Below, in pieces: positions 7,716 to 16,227 of a DNA stretch of 16,771 nt. The notes beneath the pieces were generated by a model that saw only the letters and a program-made list of their open reading frames with translations, made no database searches and was not told where the DNA came from. Source of the DNA: a bacterium (lineage in GTDB: Bacteria; JAHJDO01). The position numbers were made by a program, and so were the translations under genes. The first letter of the stretch is position 1. Each line of letters begins with the position of its first letter. The stretch lies in contig JAGMBN010000016.1 in NCBI GenBank assembly GCA_023129655.1, forward strand, positions 1-16,771, given 5' to 3'.

Positions 7716-7741
7716 TTGGCGCAAATGCCGAATTTTTTTTT
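7716..7741 (+). terminator. Weak hairpin with T tract, possible attenuator
   Basis: Stem GGCG/TGCC (7718-7721 with 7726-7729, CAAA loop, one G-T pair), with TT/AA beyond a bulged G, is followed by nine T residues (7733-7741). It resembles a very short intrinsic terminator in the 50-base gap before the next gene, whose ribosome binding site follows directly. The stem is short, so it could at most reduce readthrough. Confidence 0.3.
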
Positions 7742-7758
7742 AAAGGAGAAAACTAAAA

Positions 7759-9705
7759 ATGAATGAGATTTGTTTAAGTAACGAACGATTAGAGGTAAGA
7801 TTAAACAAGAAATTAATGTCCTTGAAGGTAATAGACAAACAGAGCTCCTTTGAGTGGAATTGTCAGGAACTCTTTCATATTGAATATGCAGAAGGCATTC
7901 ATTTAACACACAGGCACTGCAAAGCAGATTTTGAGAAGGTAGAAGATAGAATTAAAATCAAGCTGCATAGTTTTAGATATTGGGCAAGATGGCCTGAGCA
8001 TTATTATTGCAGACCGGAGAAAGGCCCCAATTTACTTATTACTTTAGAGATTCTTCTTAAGAAGGATTGCCTGCGGTTTATCATTCATCCAATAAAGAAT
8101 ATGGATGAAGAGCAAGTTGCTATCTCTTTTCCTTATAATTTGGGGAAATTTTCCGCTAAAGAACAAGGGCAATTTGTGCTTCCTTATAAAGCAGGTCTCC
8201 TTCTTTCATTCCCACGAGAGGATACTATTTTGCAGGATGACTGGATTTACGGATCTTTAACTATGCCCATCTTTGGCGTCTTGCGCAACAAAAATGGGCT
8301 TGCTTGTATAATTGAAACGCCTTTTGACTGTCGGGTAAAGACCTCTGCTAATCAATTACCTGATGAAAACGTGGGAATCTCTCCTATATTTGTATTTGAA
8401 AACAAGCGTTTAAATTATGAGCGTATGCTGGATTATTTCTTTGTTTCTAATGCCACTTATGTAGATATAGCTAAAGTTTATAGAAAACGGTTAATAGAAA
8501 AAGGTAGATTTGTTTCTCTAAAACAGAAGATAGAAGAGAACCCGGAAGTAGAAAAGTTGGTGGGGGCAGTAGTCTGGAAACACAATGTCTTCTGCAATGA
8601 AAGACCTGAAGGGGTGAAGAAAGACTATAGTCTCTATGTAAGGGATTCAAAGCAAGCAGTGATGGAAGGGAAACCAGCTAACTGGACTGCCAAGGAGTTA
8701 TTTGCAACAGCTAAGGAAAGAGGTTTTGACAGATTGGTTGTTTACAATACAGGATGGAACTGTGGTGGATTTGATAGTATGTATCCTACCAAGTTTCAGC
8801 CAAATCCTTTACGGGGAACAGAAGAAGATTTTAAAAGAATTGCTTCTTGGGCAAGATCCCTTAATGACGGATATATCTTTTCAATTCATGACAACTATAG
8901 TGAGGCTTATAAGAATTCTTCAGAATGGAATTCTGGTTATATAATCAAAAATAGGGGTGGTGGTGCTGTGGGCATTGGAATATGGCGCGGAGGGAGATCT
9001 TATAGTATCTGTCCTTCTGATGCTGTGAAATTTGCAAAGCGGAATATTCCCAGGATTGCGGCAATGCTGGGTAGAGGTTCCATCTATATAGATGTTCTTG
9101 GATGTGTTGCGCTTAAGGAATGTTTTGATAAAAAGCATCCGATGACCAAAGAACAAGATGCGCAAAGAAGATACGATATTTTTACTATGGCAAAGAAACA
9201 TCTTGGTTCTGTAGCTAGTGAGTCTAGCCCTCTTGATTTTCTCTGTGGTATAATAGATATAGGCGCTTTTTTTCCTATCCATGCTAATTTCAATCTCTTT
9301 ACAGACCTACAAAGACCTATCCCCATCCCTTTATTTCAATTAGTTTACCATGATTCTGTGCTTAATTATACCAGTGAGAGTTATACCAAATTCTATGGAG
9401 ATGAATATCTTCTTTATGTAGCCCTTTATAATCTGCTTCCCTTTTCCCTAGAGGATATTTCTCTCAGGCTCTCACGTGAATTACGGGAAACATATAAAGC
9501 TGAGATGACAAGCCATAAGTTTATAACTGAACCTAAAATAACCTTTTCTAAAGATGGTTGTTTCTGGACTGAAGGAGTTCAGGAAACCAACTTTTCTGAT
9601 GGCACGACAGTTATAGCGAATTTCAACAAAGAACCTTATTCTTTCAATGGCAAACTAATAAAAGGACGCGATTTTATTATAATTCGGGATAGGGAAGAAT
9701 TATAA
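7759..9705 (+). CDS. Predicted TIM-barrel glycoside hydrolase, DUF5696/GH101-like
   Basis: A 648-residue soluble protein without signal peptide. Residues about 1-240 look like an all-beta galactose-mutarotase-type domain. About 260-540 look like a (beta/alpha)8 barrel: LVVYNTGW at 326-333, SIHDNY at 375-380, YIDVLG at 443-448 followed by KKHPMT at 458-463, and SVASESS at 484-490. About 590-648 form a small beta domain. The pattern of an Asp in a Y-I-D strand, a downstream HP segment and a following Glu is what I know from GH101 endo-alpha-N-acetylgalactosaminidases and the related DUF5696/DUF6259 families. On that basis Asp445 would be the nucleophile and Glu488 the acid/base. Start: AAAGGAG at 7742-7748 before the ATG. 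The gene is nearly joined to the next one (one base between stop and GTG). Glycosidase activity is inferred, and the bond and sugar are unknown. Confidence 0.6.
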   Translation: MNEICLSNERLEVRLNKKLMSLKVIDKQSSFEWNCQELFHIEYAEGIHLTHRHCKADFEKVEDRIKIKLHSFRYWARWPEHYYCRPEKGPNLLITLEILLKKDCLRFIIHPIKNMDEEQVAISFPYNLGKFSAKEQGQFVLPYKAGLLLSFPREDTILQDDWIYGSLTMPIFGVLRNKNGLACIIETPFDCRVKTSANQLPDENVGISPIFVFENKRLNYERMLDYFFVSNATYVDIAKVYRKRLIEKGRFVSLKQKIEENPEVEKLVGAVVWKHNVFCNERPEGVKKDYSLYVRDSKQAVMEGKPANWTAKELFATAKERGFDRLVVYNTGWNCGGFDSMYPTKFQPNPLRGTEEDFKRIASWARSLNDGYIFSIHDNYSEAYKNSSEWNSGYIIKNRGGGAVGIGIWRGGRSYSICPSDAVKFAKRNIPRIAAMLGRGSIYIDVLGCVALKECFDKKHPMTKEQDAQRRYDIFTMAKKHLGSVASESSPLDFLCGIIDIGAFFPIHANFNLFTDLQRPIPIPLFQLVYHDSVLNYTSESYTKFYGDEYLLYVALYNLLPFSLEDISLRLSRELRETYKAEMTSHKFITEPKITFSKDGCFWTEGVQETNFSDGTTVIANFNKEPYSFNGKLIKGRDFIIIRDREEL

Positions 9706-9706
9706 T

Positions 9707-11152
9707 GTGCGATGGATGACTAGGATGTACAAGAAAATAAACAGCAAAATTATAAAAAGATTAAATGAAATTGTGAAAGGGAACATAGTTTCTGCGCCGG
9801 GGAAAATGCAGGATTATGCAGGTGACGAATTTGCAGGTTCTTCTATAAGGAAGATGCCTGAGGTGGTAGTAACACCCCAAAATAGTAATCAGATAAGTGA
9901 GATTTTAAAACTTGCCAATCAAGAAAGGATTCCTGTTACACCTAGAGGCGGTGGAACTGGTTTATGTGGTGGATGTGTTCCACTTTTTGGAGGAATAGTT
10001 TTATCACTTGAGGGAATGAATAAAGTCTTAGAGATAGATAAAAAGAACATGATGGCTGTGGTAGAAGCTGGTGTAACCCTGTGTGATTTCTATACTAAAG
10101 TAGAAGAGGCTGGTCTTTTCTTCCCACCTCATCCAGGAGAAGAAAGCGCTCAGTTTGGCGGTTTAGTTAATACCAATGCAAGTGGGGCAAGGGCAGTAAA
10201 ATATGGGGGAATGAGAAATTATATTAAAGGATTGGAGGTTGTTCTGCCTGAAGGAGAAATAATAACTATTGGTGGAAAGCATATGAAGGATAGCACAGGC
10301 TATAGTTTATTGAATCTTATGATAGGCTCTGAAGGAACCTTGGGTATTGTAACAAAAGTAGTAATAAGTCTTTTGCCAAGACCGCAGGTTATGTATACCT
10401 TAGTAGTCCCATATAAAAATTTATACAATGCAATAGGAACAGTGCCTGAAATCCATAACAAGGTAGTTCCAATGGCAGTTGAATTTATTGAACATGATGT
10501 TATTCCCCCAACAGAAAAGCTGCTTGGCAAGAAGTGGCCCTGCGAATCTGGAGCATATCTAATGATAATAGTTGACGGTGCGAGTGATGAGGAAGTATTT
10601 GGAACTTTGGAAACCATAGGAAAAATTTGTTTAAAACATGATGCTGATATACAAAGTGTAGATGAAATTTCCATTGCTGATACTGAGAAAAGACAACAGG
10701 ATGTTTTGGAAATAAGAAGCAATATCTATCAAGCTTTGAAAAAAGGCACTATTGAGATATTAGATATTACTGTGCCACCAGCTGAAATAGTAAAGTATTT
10801 AACTATGGTGCAGAAGATTTCAAAAAAATATAGTACGTGGCTACCTACTTATGGTCATGCAGCAGATGGTAATGTGCATACACACATTATGAAAGTGAGA
10901 ACAGTAGATGAGGCAGAAATAGAAGGATGGAAAGATAAGTATCCAGTTGTGCGAAAGGAACTGCATGAGAAAGCTAAAGAATTAGGAGGAATAATTTCCG
11001 GAGAACATGGAATAGGACTGGTAAAAATGGAATACTTACCATTATCTGTTGATTCAGTGCAAATAGAGTTAATGAAAGGCATAAAAAAACTATTTGACCC
11101 AAACAACATTCTCAATCCTGGGAAAATATTTGATATGAAATGTGCCGGATGA
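9707..11152 (+). CDS. GlcD-type FAD-binding oxidoreductase (2-hydroxy-acid dehydrogenase-like)
   Basis: Predicted flavoprotein of the VAO/PCMH superfamily, FAD_binding_4 plus FAD-oxidase_C, about 481 residues as usual for GlcD or D-lactate dehydrogenase. The FAD pyrophosphate loop is RGGGTGLCGG at 80-89, with further FAD contacts in PHPG (141-144), GGLVNTNASG (151-160) and IGSEGTLGIVT (206-216). The C-terminal half has GHAADGNVH (383-391) and SGEHGIG (431-437), whose His384, His391 and His434 fit the metal/substrate site for a 2-hydroxy acid. LFDPNNILNPGKIF marks the C terminus. The start is uncertain: GTG 9707 or ATG 9716 or 9725, none with a strong Shine-Dalgarno site. No glcE or glcF partner gene is nearby. 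It may oxidise a lactate, glycolate or aldonate-type product of the pathway; the substrate is inferred. Confidence 0.9.
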   Translation: MRWMTRMYKKINSKIIKRLNEIVKGNIVSAPGKMQDYAGDEFAGSSIRKMPEVVVTPQNSNQISEILKLANQERIPVTPRGGGTGLCGGCVPLFGGIVLSLEGMNKVLEIDKKNMMAVVEAGVTLCDFYTKVEEAGLFFPPHPGEESAQFGGLVNTNASGARAVKYGGMRNYIKGLEVVLPEGEIITIGGKHMKDSTGYSLLNLMIGSEGTLGIVTKVVISLLPRPQVMYTLVVPYKNLYNAIGTVPEIHNKVVPMAVEFIEHDVIPPTEKLLGKKWPCESGAYLMIIVDGASDEEVFGTLETIGKICLKHDADIQSVDEISIADTEKRQQDVLEIRSNIYQALKKGTIEILDITVPPAEIVKYLTMVQKISKKYSTWLPTYGHAADGNVHTHIMKVRTVDEAEIEGWKDKYPVVRKELHEKAKELGGIISGEHGIGLVKMEYLPLSVDSVQIELMKGIKKLFDPNNILNPGKIFDMKCAG

Positions 11153-11179
11153 TAATTTAAAACAGAATGGGAGCAAGAT

Positions 11180-14100
11180 ATGAAGTCAATAAAAATTAAC
11201 CAAACATCCATAAATATTCCCACCTATAAATGGGGAAAAGAAGATATAGAGCCTCCACTTATAAGAGAGTTTACTCCACGGAGTCAACCGATTTATCCTT
11301 ACACTACACAAGAGATTATTTCTGAGAAAAAGTCGGACTGTCAATACAAGGCAATTATTCTGGAGAACGAATATCTGAGACTTACATTTCTGCCTGAATT
11401 AAACGGCAGGCTCTATTCTGCTTTTGATAAAGTAAACAAAAAGGAACTGTTCTATAAAAATAAAGTAATAAAACCGGCGTTGTTTGGGTTGAGAGGCGCA
11501 TGGGCGGCAGTTGGTGTTGAATATAATTTTCCAAACAGTCATTCCACTACTACTCTGGAACCTATTAACTGGAAGATAAAGAAATATGAAGACGGTTCTG
11601 CCTCATTTATTACAGGGAATATTGAATGGGTAAGCAGGATGGGATGGAGCATGGAGGTAAAACTGAGACCTGAAAGTTGTTTAATAGAGATGGAATCCAA
11701 GCTTTATAACTTTACAGATTTTCCACAGAAATTTTACTATTGGTTAAATGCTGCAGTTCCGGCCTATCCTGAAACACAGTTTATTTATCCATCCAGCACC
11801 AAGCGGCTTTATGCCCATCCTCCTATGGATATTTCTCGCCTTGCCTATATTGACTACCCGATACATCACGGGCGCGATATCAGCCTTTTCAAAAATATTC
11901 CCCAGCATTTCCCGATTTTTGCTGAAAATATGGAAGAGGATTTTTTTGGATTATATCATCACAACCTTGGGACCGGTTTAGTCCATATTGCCGACCATTC
12001 TCTGGTAAGAGGCAGAAAAATATGGATGTTCGGCAATGCGCGAGACGGCAGGATGTTTGTAGATTTACTGGCAGACAGCAACATTGATTATTGTGAGTTA
12101 CAGACTGGTCCCTTTACTCTCCAATCAGATTATAGAATGCTTGCTCCGAGGAAGATTCACCTGCAAAAAGATACATGGTATCCAATAGCAGGATTAAAGG
12201 GTTTTAATGCCGCCTCAAAAGAACTTGCGGCTAATATAAAGGTTGAAGGAAAAAAGATTAAAGTATTAATTAATTCTACCGAAAAGTTAGAACATTTGAA
12301 TGTGCGAATAAGAACAAATCAGTGTATTAAAGCAGAGAAAGAAATTTCAGTTACACCCTTAGAATTAAAATCTGTAGTGTTTAATTTGCCTCGCGAGATA
12401 AAAAAAGAGGAGCTGGAAATCAATTTTCTTGACGAAACAGATAATGAGATTCTGTGTTATCAGGGAGAACAAAGTAAAAAGTTGAACAAAAACAAGGAAA
12501 TCAACATTGAGTCTGATAGCAAATCTTCAGATTCAATGTGTTTAAAAGGACATTATGCGGAAGAACAGTGTTATCCGCAAAAGGCTATGGAGATATATTG
12601 CCAGGCAGCGAAGACCAGTCTAAAGGCAAAAGTTTCTAAAGCAAGACTGATAGCTGTATCTGGAAGATTTAAGGATGCACTTGAGGAGTTAGAAAAAATA
12701 TTAGCAGTTGATAGAGAAAACGAAGAAGCAACTTATCTCTCAGGTATCTGTCTTGAAAATTTGGGAGAATACAAGAAAGCAGAAAAGAGATTTTCTTATC
12801 TTGGAGATAATGAGGACTGGATGGAGAAAGCGCTTCTTCATCTTGCTAAAATTTCTATCATGCAGAAGAAATATACTGAAGCATTATCACGTCTTAAGCA
12901 ATTTGCAGAGCTTTATCCTGTTAACTCCTACGCATTGTCCCTTTACGCGTTATCTTTAAGGAAAACCAGCAGGATAGAAGAGGCGGAAATAGTATTAAAC
13001 AAAGCAGGTGAAGTGTTCTCTTTTGACCCTCTGGTATGGGGTGAATCATTTTTATTGAAGAAATTTCAGAAGAAAGCAGACGCTTTTAAAACAATTTCCA
13101 CAAGAACATCTCAGCAAATTATAGAAATTTTTTGCAGATATATGGCTATAAATGAATTTGAAGAAGGACTTGGAATAGTAAATGCCTATATGGAAAAGAG
13201 AGAAAACGCATCTATTATTCCTCTTGTTTTCTATTATCGCGGTTATATAGAGGAAAGCTTGGGCAAGAAAAAAGAGAGCAAAAGGTCTTTTGCTGCTGGA
13301 AGATCATCAAAAGCAAAATGGGATTTTGTGTTCAGATTAGAATCAGAAGCAGTATTGAAAGCAGCCATAGAGTCAAATCCAGATGATTATCAAGCGCTTT
13401 ATTACCTTGGAAATCTACTTGCATTTAAAAACAGATGGAATGAGGCGGTGTTCTGCTGGGAGAAAGTAAGAGGGAATAATCTCTCTTGTGCTCTCAGGGC
13501 TCAAGGGCTCTTTTACTGGAAGATAAAGAATGAATATAAAAAAGCAATTAAAAAATATAAGGAAGCGGTCTCAGTAAAACACTGCGGAGTAAAAACTATC
13601 TGGGAATATGACCATGTTCTTGAAGAAAAAGGTTATTCGGAAGAAAGAATACGGTCTTTAAGGGGAAATGATAAGATTGTTCAAAAGGATCCGAGGCTGC
13701 TTTTGAGATTAGCGAGTACTCTTATCGCTTTGGATTATTGCGAAGAAGCATTGAAAATTCTGAAAGCCAACAAATTCCCATTATGCGAGGGCAAAATATT
13801 GCCGCGTCTTCTTTACGAGGAGGCTTGCTGTAAACTAGGAGATAAATATATCAAGAAAGGGGATACTAAAAGAGCTCTTACCTATTATCAGATGCCACTT
13901 GAGTATACGGAGAACTTAGGTGTAGGAAAACCATCCAGAAATATGGAAGCAGAGTGGTGGTATAGAGCAGGTGAACTTTTAAAAAAGACAGGAAATATTA
14001 AAAAGTCCAAAAAGTTTTTCCGGAATGGGGCAGAAAAAGGTGATGGTATTGAGATTGAATTCTTCCCTCTAAGAAATATTATTTGGGAGCATGAGCCTGA

Positions 14101-14392
14101 TATTATTGATATCCACTATTGGATTAACGAAGTTTTTCGGGTACTTTGTCTGGAAGAGATTGGAGAAGCGACAAGAAAAAAAGAAATTTTGAGGGAAATA
14201 GAGTCTTTTGTTGATAGCAAAATTGCTGAAGGAAGAAGTAATGAATCAGGAGTGCAGCTCATAAAAGCACTTGCCATTTATGGAAAAGGCGAGAAGGGAA
14301 AAGCAGTCGAATTGTTGAATCATTTGGTATGTAAGAGCATTCCTTACAGCCGAATGAAAAGTTTTACCTATGTGCCCAGCCAGCACAAATGA
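11180..14392 (+). CDS. DUF5107 domain protein with long C-terminal TPR array
   Basis: A 1070-residue protein in two parts. Residues about 35-345 match the DUF5107 domain, a beta-sandwich related to sugar-binding mutarotase folds; recognisable pieces are PELNGRLYSAFDK, KPALFGLRGAW and VGVEYNFPNSHSTTT. Residues about 345-430 look like a small beta domain. From about 445 to 1040 the protein is alpha-helical with many 34-residue-type repeats (A-x-x-x-G/Y-x-x-A-x-x spacing, for example KDALEELEKILAVDRENEEA and NPDDYQALYYLGNLLAFKNR), that is, tetratricopeptide repeats for protein contacts. There is no signal peptide or membrane segment. DUF5107-TPR proteins often occur beside glycan-degradation genes, but to my knowledge their function is not established. 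Start ATG 11180 has GGGAG at 11168-11172. Its stop overlaps the nitroreductase start by four bases (ATGA), so the two are translationally coupled. Confidence 0.82.
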   Translation: MKSIKINQTSINIPTYKWGKEDIEPPLIREFTPRSQPIYPYTTQEIISEKKSDCQYKAIILENEYLRLTFLPELNGRLYSAFDKVNKKELFYKNKVIKPALFGLRGAWAAVGVEYNFPNSHSTTTLEPINWKIKKYEDGSASFITGNIEWVSRMGWSMEVKLRPESCLIEMESKLYNFTDFPQKFYYWLNAAVPAYPETQFIYPSSTKRLYAHPPMDISRLAYIDYPIHHGRDISLFKNIPQHFPIFAENMEEDFFGLYHHNLGTGLVHIADHSLVRGRKIWMFGNARDGRMFVDLLADSNIDYCELQTGPFTLQSDYRMLAPRKIHLQKDTWYPIAGLKGFNAASKELAANIKVEGKKIKVLINSTEKLEHLNVRIRTNQCIKAEKEISVTPLELKSVVFNLPREIKKEELEINFLDETDNEILCYQGEQSKKLNKNKEINIESDSKSSDSMCLKGHYAEEQCYPQKAMEIYCQAAKTSLKAKVSKARLIAVSGRFKDALEELEKILAVDRENEEATYLSGICLENLGEYKKAEKRFSYLGDNEDWMEKALLHLAKISIMQKKYTEALSRLKQFAELYPVNSYALSLYALSLRKTSRIEEAEIVLNKAGEVFSFDPLVWGESFLLKKFQKKADAFKTISTRTSQQIIEIFCRYMAINEFEEGLGIVNAYMEKRENASIIPLVFYYRGYIEESLGKKKESKRSFAAGRSSKAKWDFVFRLESEAVLKAAIESNPDDYQALYYLGNLLAFKNRWNEAVFCWEKVRGNNLSCALRAQGLFYWKIKNEYKKAIKKYKEAVSVKHCGVKTIWEYDHVLEEKGYSEERIRSLRGNDKIVQKDPRLLLRLASTLIALDYCEEALKILKANKFPLCEGKILPRLLYEEACCKLGDKYIKKGDTKRALTYYQMPLEYTENLGVGKPSRNMEAEWWYRAGELLKKTGNIKKSKKFFRNGAEKGDGIEIEFFPLRNIIWEHEPDIIDIHYWINEVFRVLCLEEIGEATRKKEILREIESFVDSKIAEGRSNESGVQLIKALAIYGKGEKGKAVELLNHLVCKSIPYSRMKSFTYVPSQHK

Positions 14393-14976
14393 ATGTATAT
14401 GACGCAATTGTTAATAGGCGTTCTATCAGACGATTTAAGCAAAAGCCTATTTCTTCTGAAATATTAAAAAAGCTAGTTAATGCTGGTCGTCTTGCTCCAT
14501 CTGGGGCTAATTTCCAGCCGTGCGAGTATATAATTATTCACGATAAAAAACTAGTTAATAAGGTTTTTGGTACGCTTAAATGGGCAGGATATATTGCGCC
14601 TGAAGGAAATCCAAAACAAGGAGAACAGCCTGTAGCTTATATTGTTGTTCTTATCAATAGGGAGAAAAGAACAATTGGCGGTGAACACGATGCAGCAGCG
14701 GCTATAGAAAATATTATCCTTACTGCTATGGAAGAGAATATTGGGACATGCTGGATAGGATCAATTGACAGAACCAGTTTAAGAAGAATATTAAATATAC
14801 CTGATAAATGCGAGATAGACTCTGTACTTGCTCTTGGATATCCTAACGAAAGTCCAAAAGCTGTTCATATGAAAGATTCTATTAAGTATTGGAAGGATGC
14901 TGAAGGAGTATTAAACGTCCCAAAAAGAAATCTCGAAGATGTATGCTTCTTTGATGAGTATAAAAGAGTGGAATAA
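14389..14976 (+). CDS. Nitroreductase-family FMN oxidoreductase
   Basis: Predicted FMN-dependent NAD(P)H oxidoreductase, 195 residues, typical size. NRRSIRRF (9-16) and APSGANFQP (36-44) form the FMN phosphate and ring site, and IGTCWIGS (about 122-129) is the conserved later FMN-binding segment; all are intact. Family members reduce nitro compounds, quinones or flavins, or take part in cofactor chemistry, so the true substrate cannot be read from the sequence. The ATG overlaps the stop of the DUF5107-TPR gene (ATGA), which indicates coupling to the sugar cluster. It may supply or remove reducing equivalents alongside the GlcD-like flavoprotein; that is speculation. Confidence 0.88.
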   Translation: MNVYDAIVNRRSIRRFKQKPISSEILKKLVNAGRLAPSGANFQPCEYIIIHDKKLVNKVFGTLKWAGYIAPEGNPKQGEQPVAYIVVLINREKRTIGGEHDAAAAIENIILTAMEENIGTCWIGSIDRTSLRRILNIPDKCEIDSVLALGYPNESPKAVHMKDSIKYWKDAEGVLNVPKRNLEDVCFFDEYKRVE

Positions 14977-14979
14977 TAA

Positions 14980-15531
14980 ATGTTACACAAAAGAGAATTT
15001 TTATTTGTAGTAGTTGTGCTTATTTCTTTAGTGGGCTGTAACTATCTAAAACCCATTACATTTACCGATATACAAGAACCTATTGAATCAACAATAGTGG
15101 TAAAAAATGAATATTCTTATCAAGAAATGCTAAAGGTTATTAAATCAGCAAAAGAGTTTCTATGGATATGTGACATCAAATACAAAGATAATCTTTCAGA
15201 CGAGGTAAATCCCGGAATAGTTACTGTAATTCTTCAGGCAGAACAACGTAAAGTGGACATTAAAATCATGCACAGAGAAACAGGAACTCTCTGGCTTAAT
15301 AAATTAAGAAGAGTAGGCGTTATTAATATCTTAGTGCCTCCCTGTGAAAGCAGAATGGTGAGAAAGAAAACAAAATATGTAATCGCAGACAAAAAAGTTG
15401 TGTTTGTGCAGGATGACAAGCTTGATCATAATCCCAGAATCATAAGACACGTTTCGCGTGTTAGGGATTACGTTACTGATTTTAGTGAGAGGTGGAATGA
15501 GGCAGAGAAGAGAATAAGGAAGTATCATTAA
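14980..15531 (+). CDS. Predicted lipoprotein with degenerate phospholipase D-like domain
   Basis: A 183-residue protein. Residues 1-20 form a lipoprotein signal peptide: charged KRE, a hydrophobic stretch FLFVVVVLISL and the lipobox LVGC with Cys20 as the lipidation site, so the mature protein should be membrane anchored outside the cytoplasm. Residues about 35-180 have the order of a single PLD-type half: a YQEMLKVIKSAKEFLWICDI helix-strand, VDIKIMHRE, LRRVGVINILVPP, then KTKYVIAD at 130-137 where active enzymes have HxKxxxxD. The essential histidine is Lys130, and the GSxN-like segment after it is absent (VVFVQDDK), so catalysis is unlikely. It may be a binding or sensing protein. It follows the nitroreductase gene by three bases but is the only exported product here. 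It has no clear ribosome binding site of its own. Confidence 0.72.
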   Translation: MLHKREFLFVVVVLISLVGCNYLKPITFTDIQEPIESTIVVKNEYSYQEMLKVIKSAKEFLWICDIKYKDNLSDEVNPGIVTVILQAEQRKVDIKIMHRETGTLWLNKLRRVGVINILVPPCESRMVRKKTKYVIADKKVVFVQDDKLDHNPRIIRHVSRVRDYVTDFSERWNEAEKRIRKYH

Positions 15532-15574
15532 TGGAAAAAACGAACTTCGCCTATTAATTATTGGAATATCACAT

Positions 15575-15579
15575 GGAGG
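15575..15579 (+). promoter_or_regulatory. Ribosome binding site favouring the GTG start at 15585
   Basis: GGAGG five bases before GTG 15585. The in-frame ATG at 15573 and TTG at 15561 have no upstream Shine-Dalgarno site. Confidence 0.5.
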
Positions 15580-15584
15580 GAGAA

Positions 15585-16196
15585 GTGACAGAATCAATAA
15601 TATTGGAAGTGCCGTTCTCTGAAAAAGATAATGCCAAGTCACTCGGCGCAAAATGGAATCCAAAAATTAAAAAATGGTACATACCAGCAGGGATAAATAA
15701 AGAAAAGTTCGCGCAATGGATCCCACCAGATATATCCAACACACCAACACTCGTGGCAAAAGCACCAATTTACTTACTTAAATCGTGGAAACGTTGCTGG
15801 AAATGTGGTAAATTAGCAGATGTTTTTTGCTTAGCATCAAATGGGCTAAAAGATGATGAAGCAGAACTAGATATGTTCTTTCATTTTTCAAACTTAGCAT
15901 TTGTCCCAAAAAGTATTGAATCGATACTAAAGAAACATGCTTCTTCATACTACATGGATTACACGAAGCAGAGCAACAGTTATTACTATGTAAATCATTG
16001 TAAATGTGCAGCAAAGCTTGGAGACTTTTATATGCATGGAGAACCTGATGGTGCATTTGTGCCTATGTCTGAATCTCAGGCACGCGATATAATTATGTAC
16101 CACATTGAATCATTGGGAGATATAAACATTAATGCAAGTTACGGTACTCAAGACATTGAGTTTATTCCCGAGTTTGCAAAGAGAGAGAAACTCTAA
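15585..16196 (+). CDS. DUF5710 domain protein with cysteine-rich zinc-ribbon-like region
   Basis: About 203 residues. Residues 5-45 match the DUF5710 module (ILEVPFSEKDNAKSLGAKWN followed by KKWYIP), a small domain common in replication-, plasmid- and mobile-element-associated proteins. The rest contains CWKCGKLADVFC (71-82) and HCKC (138-141), plausibly one zinc site, followed by GDFYMHGEPDGAF (146-158). I recognise this architecture from uncharacterised proteins but know of no function. The start is chosen by GGAGG; 15573 (ATG) would add four residues. It begins 53 bases after the lipoprotein gene, ends within an attC-like sequence, and meets a minus-strand gene 31 bases beyond its stop. 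Its subject matter differs from the sugar cluster, so it is probably accessory. Confidence 0.75.
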   Translation: MTESIILEVPFSEKDNAKSLGAKWNPKIKKWYIPAGINKEKFAQWIPPDISNTPTLVAKAPIYLLKSWKRCWKCGKLADVFCLASNGLKDDEAELDMFFHFSNLAFVPKSIESILKKHASSYYMDYTKQSNSYYYVNHCKCAAKLGDFYMHGEPDGAFVPMSESQARDIIMYHIESLGDININASYGTQDIEFIPEFAKREKL

Positions 16197-16215
16197 CAAC
16201 CCTCTACAACCGACT
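16191..16215 (+). other. Sequence resembling the left half of an integron attC site
   Basis: The stop codon of the DUF5710 gene lies within CTCTAACAACC, and CTACAACCGACTGCC follows. This is close to the R'-L' half of attC sites as in aadA cassettes (GTCTAACAATTCGTTCAAG, then CCGACGC), where the gene stop also sits in the RYYYAAC box. The first base departs from RYYYAAC. I find no matching inverted right half (GTTRRRY preceded by a GTCGG-like box) in the next 150 bases, so a complete attC is not shown. Confidence 0.25.
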
Positions 16216-16227
16216 GCCAAAAGCAAC

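Noticed and set aside
8920..9326. Overlapping minus-strand open frames inside the predicted glycosidase gene
   Set aside because: They lie within a long conserved coding frame, have no ribosome binding sites and give low-complexity, cysteine- and serine-rich products without family features.
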